A stretch of 64,000 nt of DNA, taken from the NCBI RefSeq assembly GCF_019207085.1, contig NZ_JAATOM010000016.1, positions 1-64,000 on the forward strand. Reading direction: 5' to 3'. The stretch comes from Variovorax sp. dw_308 (GTDB lineage Bacteria > Pseudomonadota > Gammaproteobacteria > Burkholderiales > Burkholderiaceae_C). Under the pieces are notes generated by a model. That model was not told the DNA's origin. It made no database searches and saw only the letters and a list, made by a program, of their open reading frames with translations. Numbering within the stretch: the first letter of the stretch is position 1; the number at the start of each line of letters is the position of its first letter. The position numbers and the translations under genes are program-made. Positions 8,308 to 17,305 of this stretch are shown here, in pieces.

Positions 8308-9291
8308 CTAAAGCTTGAGATCATCCGGTCGCATGTTAAGACTACGCTCGACGATGGCGATCGGGTCAGATCTGAGAACTCGATGGATACGGAGGATGTA
8401 CTCGCCAATGACGCCCAGCAGGAAGGCATTGAGCCCGATGCCGAAAAGAATCAGCAACTGAATGCTCACGAAGCCTGGAGGCAGGTCCGGTCGCACCAGC
8501 CGCAGGATTACGTAGTACAGCGCGCCGATCAGACTTGCCAGCAAAATGACGATACCTAGAAAGGACGCCATGCGCAGCGGCGCCGTCGAGTGGTTGAACA
8601 CCGCGGTCAACCCGAGGTGCATCAGCCGCATCACATTGAACTTGCTCTCGCCGATCGTCCGGGCATCGCGGTCGTAGGGGATGCCGGTCTGGTTGAAGCC
8701 GAGCCCGGCAATCATTCCGCGCAGGTACGGGTTGGTCGTACGGAACCGGGCGATGGCCTCGATCACGACGCGATCAACCAGCCGAAAGTCGCCGACGTCG
8801 CGTGGAATGGGGTGCTCGCTGACCTTGTCGATTGCCCAGTAGCCGCACTTGCGGAGCAGGTAGAGCAGCCGCCCTTCGGGCCGCTTGCGCCGGATGCCGT
8901 AGACCACGTGAAAGCCCTGCTGCCACAGTGCGAAGAACTGCTCCAGCATCTCCGGCGGGTCCTGCAGGTCGGCATCGATCTGCATGACCGCATCGCCTCT
9001 CGCATGCAGGTAGTTGGCGAGAATCGAACTCTGGAATCCGAAATTGCGCGAGAACCGCATCGCCCGCACGCGCGGATCGGCAGCGGCGAGTCTGGTCAGA
9101 ATGGGCCACGTCTCGTCCTCCGAATGGTTGTCGGTGAAGACGAATTCCAGATCGCAACGGTCAGCCATGCGATCAGCCAACGCGGAAAGGCGCATGTAAA
9201 GGGCGTCGATGTTGCCGGCCTCGTTGAGGACCGGAATGGCGATCGAGATCAGCGGTCGGCGCGCGGGCGCCAGCGTCGGAGCGTCGTTCAT
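8308..9291 (-). CDS. GT2 glycosyltransferase, GtrB/DPM1-like with C-terminal membrane helices
   Basis: The 327-residue protein has a GT-A domain starting ISIAIPVLNE, the metal-binding DADLQDPP motif (106-113) typical of polyprenyl-phosphate glycosyltransferases, and two hydrophobic segments at roughly 240-265 and 278-302. It would charge undecaprenyl phosphate with one sugar on the cytoplasmic face. The GtrA-like protein encoded further down could then flip the product, and the GT-C-like proteins could use it. The start overlaps the preceding SDR gene by ATGA. Confidence 0.9.
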   Translation of the reverse strand: MNDAPTLAPARRPLISIAIPVLNEAGNIDALYMRLSALADRMADRCDLEFVFTDNHSEDETWPILTRLAAADPRVRAMRFSRNFGFQSSILANYLHARGDAVMQIDADLQDPPEMLEQFFALWQQGFHVVYGIRRKRPEGRLLYLLRKCGYWAIDKVSEHPIPRDVGDFRLVDRVVIEAIARFRTTNPYLRGMIAGLGFNQTGIPYDRDARTIGESKFNVMRLMHLGLTAVFNHSTAPLRMASFLGIVILLASLIGALYYVILRLVRPDLPPGFVSIQLLILFGIGLNAFLLGVIGEYILRIHRVLRSDPIAIVERSLNMRPDDLKL

Positions 9292-10118
9292 TCTTTCTTC
9301 GGTAGGCCGGCCAACACGGCTTGCACATAGGAGGACACACCCTGCAGGGCCGGACGAAAGTGGATGTGACCGAGCGTGGGCGGCCGCTCCAGTACGGTGG
9401 CGTAGTTGTCGTCAGGCGGCTCGGGGCGAGCGCCTATATGCAGCAGATTGGGACGCTGCACCGAAGTGAAGACGTGCGACGCCAGCTCGCGCAACGTGCA
9501 GGGCGCTCCATGACTCAATGCCATGACACCGGCCGCACGGATTTCGAGCAAAGCATGAATCGCGTCAACATCGTCATGGACGTGATGGTATTCGCGTAGC
9601 TGGCGGCCCGGCGACATCTCGAACGGGCGCCCGTTGCGCAGCGCGTTGCAGAGCTGGCCAAGAAACATGAAGGGCACAGGCTCACCGACGCCATAGAGCG
9701 TATGCAACTGCAAGTGCATCACTGGATCACCTGCGGCGGCGCGCTCCGCCACGAGTCGACCCAGTTCAGCCTTGGAGGAGATGTAGGCGTTGGAATGCTC
9801 GCGCAGCCGTTCCATCACTGTCCCGAAGGTAACCACACGCAGACCTGCTGCGCAGGCCCCTTCGATGATTCGAGCCGGCAGCTCGACGTTTATGCGCTGA
9901 TGCTCGCTACGCGGCAACGCAGGATCGAGCAGGCCCGCCACGACCAAGACCACCGAGCCCGGAGGCGCGGCCTCAAAAAATCTCGCGACCGCCGCACTTG
10001 CATCGACTTTCCACCAATCCTCGTAGATCGAGCGATCCAGTGGGACGATCTCTCCGGTGGATCTGGAATCGCGGATCGCGCGTCCGAGTCGACCGCGCGC
10101 GCCGATGACGTACATCAT
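9288..10118 (-). CDS. NAD(P)-dependent sugar epimerase/reductase (extended SDR)
   Basis: The 276-residue protein starts at 10118 by an ATGA overlap with rfbG. It has a dinucleotide motif VIGARGRLG (4-12) and a YISSK (112-116) matching the catalytic YxxxK. Position between rfbG and the GT2 gene suggests that it acts on the CDP-4-keto-6-deoxy-glucose made by RfbG, for instance as the 4-ketoreductase giving a CDP-6-deoxy-hexose. No rfbH (3-dehydration) gene is in the window, which supports a 6-deoxy rather than a 3,6-dideoxy product. The exact stereochemistry cannot be inferred. Confidence 0.75.
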   Translation of the reverse strand: MMYVIGARGRLGRAIRDSRSTGEIVPLDRSIYEDWWKVDASAAVARFFEAAPPGSVVLVVAGLLDPALPRSEHQRINVELPARIIEGACAAGLRVVTFGTVMERLREHSNAYISSKAELGRLVAERAAAGDPVMHLQLHTLYGVGEPVPFMFLGQLCNALRNGRPFEMSPGRQLREYHHVHDDVDAIHALLEIRAAGVMALSHGAPCTLRELASHVFTSVQRPNLLHIGARPEPPDDNYATVLERPPTLGHIHFRPALQGVSSYVQAVLAGLPKKE

Positions 10119-11200
10119 GCGGCGATGTCCTTGCGCCAAGCGTCAATTTGCCCGAGCGTGAACGCCCTTGCCGTCTCGGGAGCGGCGTAGTAGTTCCGGT
10201 ACCAAGCCGCCGTCTCTCGAATCACGCGCTGCGTGTCCCAGGCAGGTTGCCAGCCCAGTTGGTTGCGCGCCAGCGAGCTGTCGAGAGCAAGCGCACCGGC
10301 CTCAGGAAACGGGTTGTCCATGAACTCGAACTGCGGCCGCTGCCACTCGTTGCTCAAGAGCTCGAGAACCTCGCGAACCGAGTAATGCCTGAGCTCCTGC
10401 GGCCCGAGATTCCAAGCGCGCGCAAAATCCTGCGGCCGCGGGCTCAGCAGTTGCGCCATGAGAAGCAGATAGCCGTGCACCAGCGCCAACACGTGCTGCC
10501 ATGGTCGGGTAGCGCCCGGATAGCGCAGCGCGAGTTGCGTGCCGCTGACCACACTGCGGACGAAGTCGGGAATGAGTCGATCTTCCGACCAGTCTCCACC
10601 ACCGACGATGTTGCCGCCCCGCGCCGTCGCAATGGCTGGTCCTTTCCCCTCGGTGAAAGGGTAGGAAGCGGCGTAGCTCTGGATCACCATTTCGGCTGCC
10701 GCTTTCGAGGCGCTGTAGGGATCCTTGCCTCCGAGCGGATCGTTCTCGCGATAGGGCCACGGCCATTCCTTGTTGCGGTACACCTTGTCGGTGGTCACGC
10801 ACACCACACCACGGACGCTGGCTGTGCTGCGCGCTGCTTCAAGCACATGTGCCGTGCCCTGGGCATTGACCTGGAAGGTCCATAGCGGCTCGCGGTACGA
10901 ACGACGCACGAGGGGCTGGGCCGCCAGATGCAGCACGAGGTCCGGTTCGAACTTGCGCATCGCGTCGAACAGGGATTCGTAGTGGCAGATGTCGCCGAGC
11001 GTGCTGGCATGCATCTCATCCGCTATGCGTGCGGCGGCGAAGAGAGACGGCGTAGTGTCGGCAGGCAGTGAGAAGCCCGCAACTGTGGCGCCTATAGAAC
11101 GCAGCCAAAGGCATGTCCATCCACCTGTGAATCCGGTGTGGCCAGTGACAAAGACCTTGCGGCCCTCGAGCGCTTCTTCAAAGTCCTTCCTCTGAGTCAT
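10115..11200 (-). CDS. rfbG: CDP-glucose 4,6-dehydratase
   Basis: RfbG converts CDP-D-glucose into CDP-4-keto-6-deoxy-D-glucose (EC 4.2.1.45). The 361-residue sequence has the cofactor motif GHTGFTGGW (20-28), which is characteristic of this dehydratase, TTDKVY (136-141) and the catalytic YSASK (162-166). Length is normal. It overlaps the genes on both sides by ATGA, so translation is probably coupled. Its substrate comes from rfbF in the same operon. Confidence 0.93.
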   Translation of the reverse strand: MTQRKDFEEALEGRKVFVTGHTGFTGGWTCLWLRSIGATVAGFSLPADTTPSLFAAARIADEMHASTLGDICHYESLFDAMRKFEPDLVLHLAAQPLVRRSYREPLWTFQVNAQGTAHVLEAARSTASVRGVVCVTTDKVYRNKEWPWPYRENDPLGGKDPYSASKAAAEMVIQSYAASYPFTEGKGPAIATARGGNIVGGGDWSEDRLIPDFVRSVVSGTQLALRYPGATRPWQHVLALVHGYLLLMAQLLSPRPQDFARAWNLGPQELRHYSVREVLELLSNEWQRPQFEFMDNPFPEAGALALDSSLARNQLGWQPAWDTQRVIRETAAWYRNYYAAPETARAFTLGQIDAWRKDIAA

Positions 11201-11745
11201 CCGAACAACTCCGCCTCCTCAAGCATCAGCGCCTTCAGATCCTTTGCCGATAGCTGGGGCTTCATGCCAATCTCGGGCCAGCGGATGCGAAGTGCTGGAT
11301 CGTCCCACCGAATTGCCCGTTCGTATTCAGGGGCATAGTAGTCCGTCGTCTTATAGAGGAAGTCGGCGGACTCGCTCATCACGACGAAGCCATGCGCAAA
11401 TCCCTCGGGCACCCACAATTGCTTGTGGTTTTCTTGGGAGAGCTCCACCCCAACCCATTTCCCAACCGTCTGCGACGACCTCCGAATATCCACCGCCACA
11501 TCAAACACCGCCCCACCCGTCACCCGCACTAGCTTCCCCTGCGGCTGCTGAATCTGATAGTGCAAGCCCCGCAACACCCCTTTCGCCGAGCGCGAATGGT
11601 TGTCTTGCACGAACTCGACGTGCCGACCCACCGCTTCATCAAAGACCCTTTGATTGAAGCTCTCCATGAAGAAGCCTCGCTCGTCGCCGAAGACCTTCGG
11701 CTCGATGATCAGCACCTCGGGTATGGTGGTGGGCGTAATCTTCAC
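11197..11745 (-). CDS. rfbC: dTDP-4-dehydrorhamnose 3,5-epimerase
   Basis: RfbC epimerises dTDP-4-keto-6-deoxy-glucose at C3 and C5 in dTDP-L-rhamnose synthesis. The 182 residues show the cupin-fold signatures LRGLHYQ (58-64, catalytic His62) and WVPEGFAHGF (111-120). The start codon is GTG in a GTGA overlap with the end of rfbA, and the end overlaps rfbG by ATGA. Confidence 0.95.
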   Translation of the reverse strand: MKITPTTIPEVLIIEPKVFGDERGFFMESFNQRVFDEAVGRHVEFVQDNHSRSAKGVLRGLHYQIQQPQGKLVRVTGGAVFDVAVDIRRSSQTVGKWVGVELSQENHKQLWVPEGFAHGFVVMSESADFLYKTTDYYAPEYERAIRWDDPALRIRWPEIGMKPQLSAKDLKALMLEEAELFG

Positions 11746-12638
11746 GAGTACAGCTCTTCGTTCAGCAGGCGCGTCAGGTACTTGCCGTACTCGTTCTTCT
11801 GCAACGGCACGGCCAGCTTGGCAAGCTGATCATCGTCGATGAACCCACTGCGCCAGGCGATCTCTTCCGGGCACGCAATCTTCAGCCCCTGCCGATGCTC
11901 CAGCGTGGCGATGAACTGTCCCGCTTCCAGCAGGCTTTCGTGCGTGCCGGTATCCAGCCAGGCGTAGCCCCGCTTCATGATCTGCACGCTCAGCTGGCCC
12001 GCGTCCAGATAAGCCTGATTTACGGCCGTGATCTCCAACTCGCCTCGCGCGCTGGGCTTCACGGCCTTTGCAATGTCCACGACCTGGTTGTCATAGAAGT
12101 AAAGGCCGGTCACCGCGTAGCTGCTCTTGGGCTGGCTCGGCTTCTCCTCGATGCTGCTTGCCTTGCCGTCGGCATCGAAAGCCACTACGCCATAGCGCTC
12201 GGGGTCGTGCACATGGTAGGCAAAGACAGTGGCGCCGTCCTGGTTGGCATTGGCATCGTCCAGCAGGTGGGCGAAGTCATGTCCATAGAACAGGTTGTCG
12301 CCTAGCACCAACGCGCTCGGCGAATTGCCGATGAACTGGTCGCCGATGATGAACGCCTGGGCCAGGCCGTCGGGGCTGGGCTGCACCGCGTACTGCAGGT
12401 TGATGCCCCACTGGCTGCCGTCGCCCAGCAGTTGCTGGAAGCGCGGCGTGTCCTGCGGCGTGCTGATGACCAGGATGTCGCGCATGCCGCTCAGCATCAG
12501 CGTGCTCAGCGGGTAGTAGATCATCGGCTTGTCGTACACCGGCAGCAATTGCTTGCTGACGGCCAAGGTGGCCGGGTGCAGACGCGTGCCGGAGCCGCCG
12601 GCCAGGATGATGCCCTTGCGTCGTGGTTGTGAAGTCAT
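11742..12638 (-). CDS. rfbA: glucose-1-phosphate thymidylyltransferase
   Basis: RfbA makes dTDP-glucose from dTTP and glucose-1-phosphate, the first step of the dTDP-L-rhamnose pathway. The ATG at 12638 gives 298 residues, the usual length. The nucleotidyltransferase motif ILAGGSGTRLHP is near residues 11-22, followed by SKQLLPVYDKPM and VLGDN. It lies 22 bases after rfbD and overlaps rfbC. The pathway genes are complete in the order B-D-A-C. Confidence 0.95.
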   Translation of the reverse strand: MTSQPRRKGIILAGGSGTRLHPATLAVSKQLLPVYDKPMIYYPLSTLMLSGMRDILVISTPQDTPRFQQLLGDGSQWGINLQYAVQPSPDGLAQAFIIGDQFIGNSPSALVLGDNLFYGHDFAHLLDDANANQDGATVFAYHVHDPERYGVVAFDADGKASSIEEKPSQPKSSYAVTGLYFYDNQVVDIAKAVKPSARGELEITAVNQAYLDAGQLSVQIMKRGYAWLDTGTHESLLEAGQFIATLEHRQGLKIACPEEIAWRSGFIDDDQLAKLAVPLQKNEYGKYLTRLLNEELYS

Positions 12639-12660
12639 GGGTGGAATCGATTCCTTTTTG

Positions 12661-13551
12661 TCAGAGCGTCTCTTGCAGCATTCTCGCCACGCCAGCCTGC
12701 CAGTTTGGCAAGCGGATCCCAAATGTGTCTTGAATCTTGGTGGTGTCCAGCCGGGAATTGTGCGGCCGCGTCGCCGGTGTGGGAAAGGCGCTGGTCGGCA
12801 CGCGGTCGACCGCCTCGGGCGATGCCTTCAACTCGACGCCCGCGGCCAAGGCCTGCGCCAGCACGAAGCGCGCATAACCGTTCCAGGTCGTCTCGCCGCC
12901 GGCCACAACGTGATAGAGGCCGGCCTTGGACGCGTCGCGCAGGGTGTCGCGGATGGCGTGTGCGGTGACGTCGGCCAGCAGTTCCGCCCCGGTCGGCGCG
13001 CCGACCTGGTCGTCGATGACGGTGAGGCGCTCTCGCTCCTTCGCGAGCCGCAGCATGGTCTTGGCGAAGTTGCCGCCGCGCGCGGCATAGACCCAGCTCG
13101 TGCGGAAGATCAGGTGCCGGCCGCAGTGCCGGGCGACGAGTTGCTCGCCTTCGAGCTTGGTCTTACCGTAGACGCTCAGCGGACCGGTGGCGTTGTCCTC
13201 GCGCCATGGCGCCGTGCCGCTGCCGTCGAAGACGTAGTCGGTGGAGAAGTGGACCATCAGCGCGCCGACCTGCACGGCCGCTTCGGCCAGCACGCCAGGC
13301 GAGGTCGCGTTGAGCTTGCGCGCAAGCTCGGGCTCGCTCTCGGCCCTGTCGACCGCCGTGTGCGCGGCGGCATTGACGATGACGTCGGGGCGCACCGCGC
13401 GCACCGTCTCGGCGAGTTCGTCGGGGCGGCTGAAGTCGGCGTGAAATCCGGTACTGCCGGTGCCCAGGGCCACCAGTTCACCCAGGGGCGCGAGGCTGCG
13501 TTGCAACTCCCAGCCCACCTGCCCGCCCTTGCCCAGCAGCAACACCTTCAT
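12661..13551 (-). CDS. rfbD: dTDP-4-dehydrorhamnose reductase
   Basis: RfbD reduces dTDP-4-keto-L-rhamnose to dTDP-L-rhamnose, the last pathway step. The 296-residue protein has the NAD(P)H motif GKGGQVG (7-13), STDYVFDG (103-110) and the YGKTK catalytic pair (Tyr128, Lys132). The start at 13551 is fixed by an ATGA overlap with rfbB. Confidence 0.95.
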   Translation of the reverse strand: MKVLLLGKGGQVGWELQRSLAPLGELVALGTGSTGFHADFSRPDELAETVRAVRPDVIVNAAAHTAVDRAESEPELARKLNATSPGVLAEAAVQVGALMVHFSTDYVFDGSGTAPWREDNATGPLSVYGKTKLEGEQLVARHCGRHLIFRTSWVYAARGGNFAKTMLRLAKERERLTVIDDQVGAPTGAELLADVTAHAIRDTLRDASKAGLYHVVAGGETTWNGYARFVLAQALAAGVELKASPEAVDRVPTSAFPTPATRPHNSRLDTTKIQDTFGIRLPNWQAGVARMLQETL

Positions 13552-14618
13552 GCCGATGCCTTGGTGTCGTACTGCTTCTGCACCCATTCGCGGTAGGCGC
13601 CGCTTTGCACGTTGCGCACCCATTCGCCATTGGCCAGGTACCACTCGACGGTCTTGCGGATGCCGGTGTCGAAAGTCTCTGCGGGCTTCCATCCGAGTTC
13701 GCGTTCGAGCTTGCGTGCGTCGATGGCGTAGCGGCGATCGTGGCCGGGACGGTCGGTCACGTAGCTGATCTGCGCAGCATAGGGCTTGCTGTCCGCGCGC
13801 GGCTGCAACTCGTCCAGCAGCGCGCAAACGGTGTTGACGATCTCGATGTTGGGCTTCTCGTTCCAGCCGCCGACGTTGTAGGTCTCGCCCAGCCGGCCCG
13901 CTTCGAGTACGCGGCGGATGGCGCTGCAATGATCCTTGACGTAGAGCCAGTCGCGCACCTGCATGCCGTCGCCATACACCGGCAGCGGCTTGCCGGCGAG
14001 CGCGTTCACGATCATCAGCGGGATGAGCTTTTCCGGGAAGTGGAAGGGGCCGTAGTTGTTGGAGCAGTTGGTGGTGACCACCGGCAGCTTGTAGGTGTGA
14101 TGCCAGGCGCGCACCAGGTGGTCGCTCGCAGCCTTGCTGGCGGAGTAGGGGCTGTTGGGCTCGTACTTGTTGTCTTCGGTGAAGGCGGGGTCGGTGGCCG
14201 AGAGGGAGCCGTAGACCTCGTCGGTGGACACGTGGAGGAAGCGGAAGGCCGCCTGCTGCTCCGCCGGCAATGCCGACCAGTACCCGCGCACCGACTCAAG
14301 CAGGCGGAAGGTCCCGAGCACGTTGGTCTGCACGAAATCTTCCGGGCCGTGGATCGAGCGGTCCACATGGGACTCGGCCGCGAAGTTCACGACCGCGCGC
14401 GGCTTGTGTTCGGCCAGCAGCCGGTCGACCAGGGCGCTGTCGCCGATGTCGCCCTGCACGAACACGTGCCGCGGATTGCCTGCGAGTGAGGCGAGCGTCT
14501 CGGGATTGCCGGCATAGGTCAGCTTGTCCAGATTGACGACGGGTTCGTCGCCCTGCCCGACCCAGTCGAGAACGAAATTGGCGCCGATGAAGCCGGCGCC
14601 GCCGGTAACCAGAATCAT
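13548..14618 (-). CDS. rfbB: dTDP-glucose 4,6-dehydratase
   Basis: RfbB removes water from dTDP-glucose to form dTDP-4-keto-6-deoxy-glucose. The 356 residues include the NAD motif TGGAGFIG (5-12), STDEVYGS (131-138) and the YSASK active site (158-162). It is the first gene of the ~8.2-kb minus-strand operon, so the promoter should lie in the 300-base gap at 14619-14918. The start at 14618 gives the normal N-terminus MILVTGGAG. Confidence 0.96.
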   Translation of the reverse strand: MILVTGGAGFIGANFVLDWVGQGDEPVVNLDKLTYAGNPETLASLAGNPRHVFVQGDIGDSALVDRLLAEHKPRAVVNFAAESHVDRSIHGPEDFVQTNVLGTFRLLESVRGYWSALPAEQQAAFRFLHVSTDEVYGSLSATDPAFTEDNKYEPNSPYSASKAASDHLVRAWHHTYKLPVVTTNCSNNYGPFHFPEKLIPLMIVNALAGKPLPVYGDGMQVRDWLYVKDHCSAIRRVLEAGRLGETYNVGGWNEKPNIEIVNTVCALLDELQPRADSKPYAAQISYVTDRPGHDRRYAIDARKLERELGWKPAETFDTGIRKTVEWYLANGEWVRNVQSGAYREWVQKQYDTKASA

Positions 14619-14918
14619 GTGATCCCCTGGGTGCAAGAAATTGAAAGCGGCCGTCTCCCGGCCGTCGAGCAGGGGATTATCCCTGCCCTTCATGCGCTTC
14701 CTCGCGGCACATCGCCGCCGGTTCATGCGTTCGAGAACACAATGTTTCGCGTTCCCCTGAGCCCGATCGGCCGGCAGGAAACGCCCCTGGACAACGACTG
14801 CACAAGCACAATCGACCACCACTTGCGCAAGCTGCATGCGTACGATGGCTTGGCCTCGCGCTGGCGGCCCGGAACTCATTGAGTATTGCAACAACCGCCC
14901 CTGAAGGAAATTGGACAA
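14619..14918. promoter_or_regulatory. divergent intergenic region between rfbB and the phasin gene
   Basis: This 300-base gap must contain the promoter of the minus-strand sugar operon and that of the plus-strand phasin gene. I see no JUMPstart-type element and no convincing -35/-10 pair. A short palindrome TTGCGCAA lies near 14822-14830 and could be an operator or chance. The phasin ribosome-binding site (AAGGA) lies near 14903-14907. Confidence 0.4.
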
Positions 14919-15383
14919 ATGGCGACCCCCAAAGACGACGACAAGGCAGCCGACCGTATCAAGGAATCCGCCCAGCAGATCTGGCTGGCTGGCCTGGGCG
15001 CCTTTGCCAAGGCCCAGCAGGAAGGCGCCAAGGCGTTCGAGGCGCTGGTGAAGGACGGCACCGGCCTGCAGAAGAAGACGCAGCAAGCGGCCGAGGAAAC
15101 GCTCGCGCAGGCGCAGACCCGCATGGCCGGCTTTGCCAGCGAATTCGGCGCCAAGGCGGTGGGCCAGTGGGGCAAGCTCGAGAACATCTTTGAAGAGCGC
15201 GTGGCGCGCGCGCTCGAAAAGCTCGGCATGCCCTCGGCCAGCGAGTTGACGGCTCTGAAGGCGCGCGTGGCCGAACTCGAAGCACAACTGGCCAGCCGCA
15301 AGGCGCCGGCCAGCACGTCCACGGCGGCCGCGAAGAAAGTCCCGCGCCGGCGCGTCAAGCGCAGCGGTCCTGCCGATCGCTGA
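14919..15383 (+). CDS. phasin family protein (PHA granule-associated)
   Basis: The 154-residue protein has the polyhydroxyalkanoate granule-associated phasin signature: an N-terminal QQIWLAGLGAFAKAQQEG helix, a long amphipathic helical middle, and a basic Lys/Arg/Ala-rich tail (KKVPRRRVKR). Phasins coat PHA granules and influence granule size; basic tails of this kind can contact DNA. The start at 14919 follows an AAGGA ribosome-binding site and matches the family N-terminus. A TetR gene follows 115 bases downstream and might control it. Confidence 0.85.
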   Translation: MATPKDDDKAADRIKESAQQIWLAGLGAFAKAQQEGAKAFEALVKDGTGLQKKTQQAAEETLAQAQTRMAGFASEFGAKAVGQWGKLENIFEERVARALEKLGMPSASELTALKARVAELEAQLASRKAPASTSTAAAKKVPRRRVKRSGPADR

Positions 15384-15498
15384 TCGCCACCTGACGGGAC
15401 GGGCGCGGGGCGCATCCGGGATTCCCCCGGCGCGCCGGTGCCGCGCGCGAGGCGGATTGCGCTAGAGTCGCCTCAGAGTCAAAAACCGGGGCTACGAC

Positions 15499-16176
15499 AT
15501 GGCCAAGAAGGCGCCACGCCGCACTGCGCAACGCATCCTGGAGGCGTCGCTCGACCTGTTCAACCGCTTCGGCGAACCGAATGTGTCGACCACGCTTGTC
15601 GCGGCCGAACTCGGCATCAGCCCCGGCAACCTGTACTACCACTACCCGGCCAAGGACGCGCTGATCAACCGCCTGTACGAGGACTACGAGCTTGAACTGA
15701 ACGAGTTGCTGCATGCCAGTGAAGGCGTGAACGACGTGGAGGACGCATGGTTCTTCATGCACAGCCTGTTCGAACTGATCTGGCGCTATCGCTTCCTGTA
15801 CCGCGACCTGAACGACCTGCTCAGCAAGAACCGCCTGCTGGAAACGCGCTTCCAGCTCGTGCTCGACAACAAGGCCCGTGCCATCCGCACGCTGCTGGCC
15901 GGCATGGCGCGCGCCGACAACCTGGAGATCGACCTGCGCGAGGTGGAAGCGCTGTCGAGCAGCATGGTGGTGGTGCTGACGTACTGGCTCAGCTACGAGT
16001 ACGTGCGCAATCCGCGCGAGGCGCTCGAACCGGCGCACGCCCAGGCCGCCCTGCTGCGCGGCGCCCTGCACACACTGCACCTGCTGGCGCCCTACCTGGC
16101 GCCGTTGCAGCGCAGCTATCTTCTGAGCTTGAGTGATGCCTATGCCCCCGACGAAGACGAGGCTGTAACAGCTTGA
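15499..16176 (+). CDS. TetR family transcriptional regulator
   Basis: The 225-residue protein has a TetR helix-turn-helix at about residues 10-55, with ISPGNLYYHYPAKDALI as recognition helix and the following turn. The C-terminal effector domain contains the DUF-type motif ELIWRYRFLYRDLNDLL seen in a Burkholderiales TetR group found near PHA and lipid genes. Ligand and targets are unknown. Neighbours (phasin, acyl-CoA-binding protein) hint at fatty-acid or PHA metabolism. The stop overlaps the next gene by TTGA, so the two are likely co-transcribed. Confidence 0.85.
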   Translation: MAKKAPRRTAQRILEASLDLFNRFGEPNVSTTLVAAELGISPGNLYYHYPAKDALINRLYEDYELELNELLHASEGVNDVEDAWFFMHSLFELIWRYRFLYRDLNDLLSKNRLLETRFQLVLDNKARAIRTLLAGMARADNLEIDLREVEALSSSMVVVLTYWLSYEYVRNPREALEPAHAQAALLRGALHTLHLLAPYLAPLQRSYLLSLSDAYAPDEDEAVTA

Positions 16177-17006
16177 CCACTCCTCCCGCCAACATCCGCG
16201 CCCAACCGTTGTTGACGCCTCCCGGGCCCACGGCGCGACCGTGGGCGCCATTGCCCTACAGCGATGTCGCGCGCTTCGAGGCCGGCGACCTGCACCTGCA
16301 CTGGTCACGGCTGCACGCCGGCCAGGGCTTGCCGCCGCCCGCGCCAGGGCCGCTGGCCGAAGGCTGGGCGCTGTACCACAGCGGTGATTTCGAGCGCGCG
16401 GCCGCGGTGGGCCTGGCGCATGGCGTGGAAGGCCATGCGCTGGCCAACCAGGCCACGGCCATCTATGCCAACTACGTCGAGCCACGCGAAGGCACCCGAC
16501 TGGCCCTGTTCCGCGAAGTCGCCGACCGTGCCGCGGCCCAGTTGGCGCAGGAGCCCGACAGCTGCCAGGCGCTCTATTGGCAGGCCTACGCCCTGGCCCA
16601 CTACAGCCAGGGCATCAGCGTGGCCAGGGCCCTGGCCCAGGGACTGGGCAGCAAGGTCAAGCACATGCTGGAGCGCGTGATCGAACTGCAGCCCGAGCAT
16701 GCCGACGCGCACATCCAGCTCGGGGTCTTTCATTCGGAGGTCATCGACAAGGTCGGCCCGCTCGTCGCGCGCATGACCTACGGCGTGCGTGCCGACGCTG
16801 CCCTCCGGCTGTTCGAGCGCGGCCTGGAACTGCACCCCGGCTCCGCCGTCGGGCTGATGGAGTACGCGCGCGGGCTGCTCATGCTGGAAGGCGACCACCA
16901 GTTGCCTGAGGCGACTCGCCTTTACGAAAAGGCCGCCGCGATCGAACCGATCGATGCGCGCGAGCGGCTGGAAGTGGAACTGGCGCGCGCGGGGCTGGAA
17001 GATTGA
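16173..17006 (+). CDS. tetratricopeptide-like protein of unknown function
   Basis: The 277-residue product appears soluble and alpha-helical with tetratricopeptide-like repeats, for example GWALYHSGDFERAA near residue 64 and AALRLFERGLELHPGSA near 210. No signal peptide is visible. The start is TTG in a TTGA overlap with the tetR stop, which suggests coupled translation; a more internal start is possible. It probably mediates protein contacts. The functional link to the TetR and acyl-CoA-binding proteins rests on position only. Confidence 0.7.
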   Translation: MTTPPANIRAQPLLTPPGPTARPWAPLPYSDVARFEAGDLHLHWSRLHAGQGLPPPAPGPLAEGWALYHSGDFERAAAVGLAHGVEGHALANQATAIYANYVEPREGTRLALFREVADRAAAQLAQEPDSCQALYWQAYALAHYSQGISVARALAQGLGSKVKHMLERVIELQPEHADAHIQLGVFHSEVIDKVGPLVARMTYGVRADAALRLFERGLELHPGSAVGLMEYARGLLMLEGDHQLPEATRLYEKAAAIEPIDARERLEVELARAGLED

Positions 17007-17034
17007 TGCACGGCCCGCTGAGAGAATGCGCCGC

Positions 17035-17289
17035 ATGACCGATCTCCAGACCCGCTTCGAATCCGCCCACGCCAACTCCAAACTGCTCTCCGAACGTCCG
17101 GACAACCCCACCTTGTTGAAGATCTACGGCCTGTACAAGCAGGCCACCGCCGGCGACAACGTCGAGAAGAAGCCGGCCTTCAGCGACTTCGTGGCCCGCG
17201 CCAAGTGGGAGGCATGGACCACCCGCAAGGGCATGAGCGCGGACGACGCGAAGCAGGGCTACATCGACCTGATCGAGTCGCTGCGCTGA
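17035..17289 (+). CDS. acyl-CoA-binding protein
   Basis: The 84-residue protein fits the four-helix acyl-CoA-binding family in length and motifs: LYGLYKQAT-type helix 2 (YGLYKQATAGD at about 31-41), then FVARAKWEAWTTRKGMS, the helix with the KW-AW signature. It binds long-chain acyl-CoA esters in the cytoplasm. The ATG at 17035 gives the standard N-terminus; an ATG at 17026 would add three residues. It lies 28 bases after the tetratricopeptide-like gene, and the next gene is convergent. Confidence 0.92.
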   Translation: MTDLQTRFESAHANSKLLSERPDNPTLLKIYGLYKQATAGDNVEKKPAFSDFVARAKWEAWTTRKGMSADDAKQGYIDLIESLR

Positions 17290-17305
17290 AGGGCCTCGGC
17301 TCCTG

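Noticed and set aside
14619..14918. JUMPstart/ops element before the sugar operon
   Set aside because: No GGCGGTAG-type core was found in the gap on the relevant strand.
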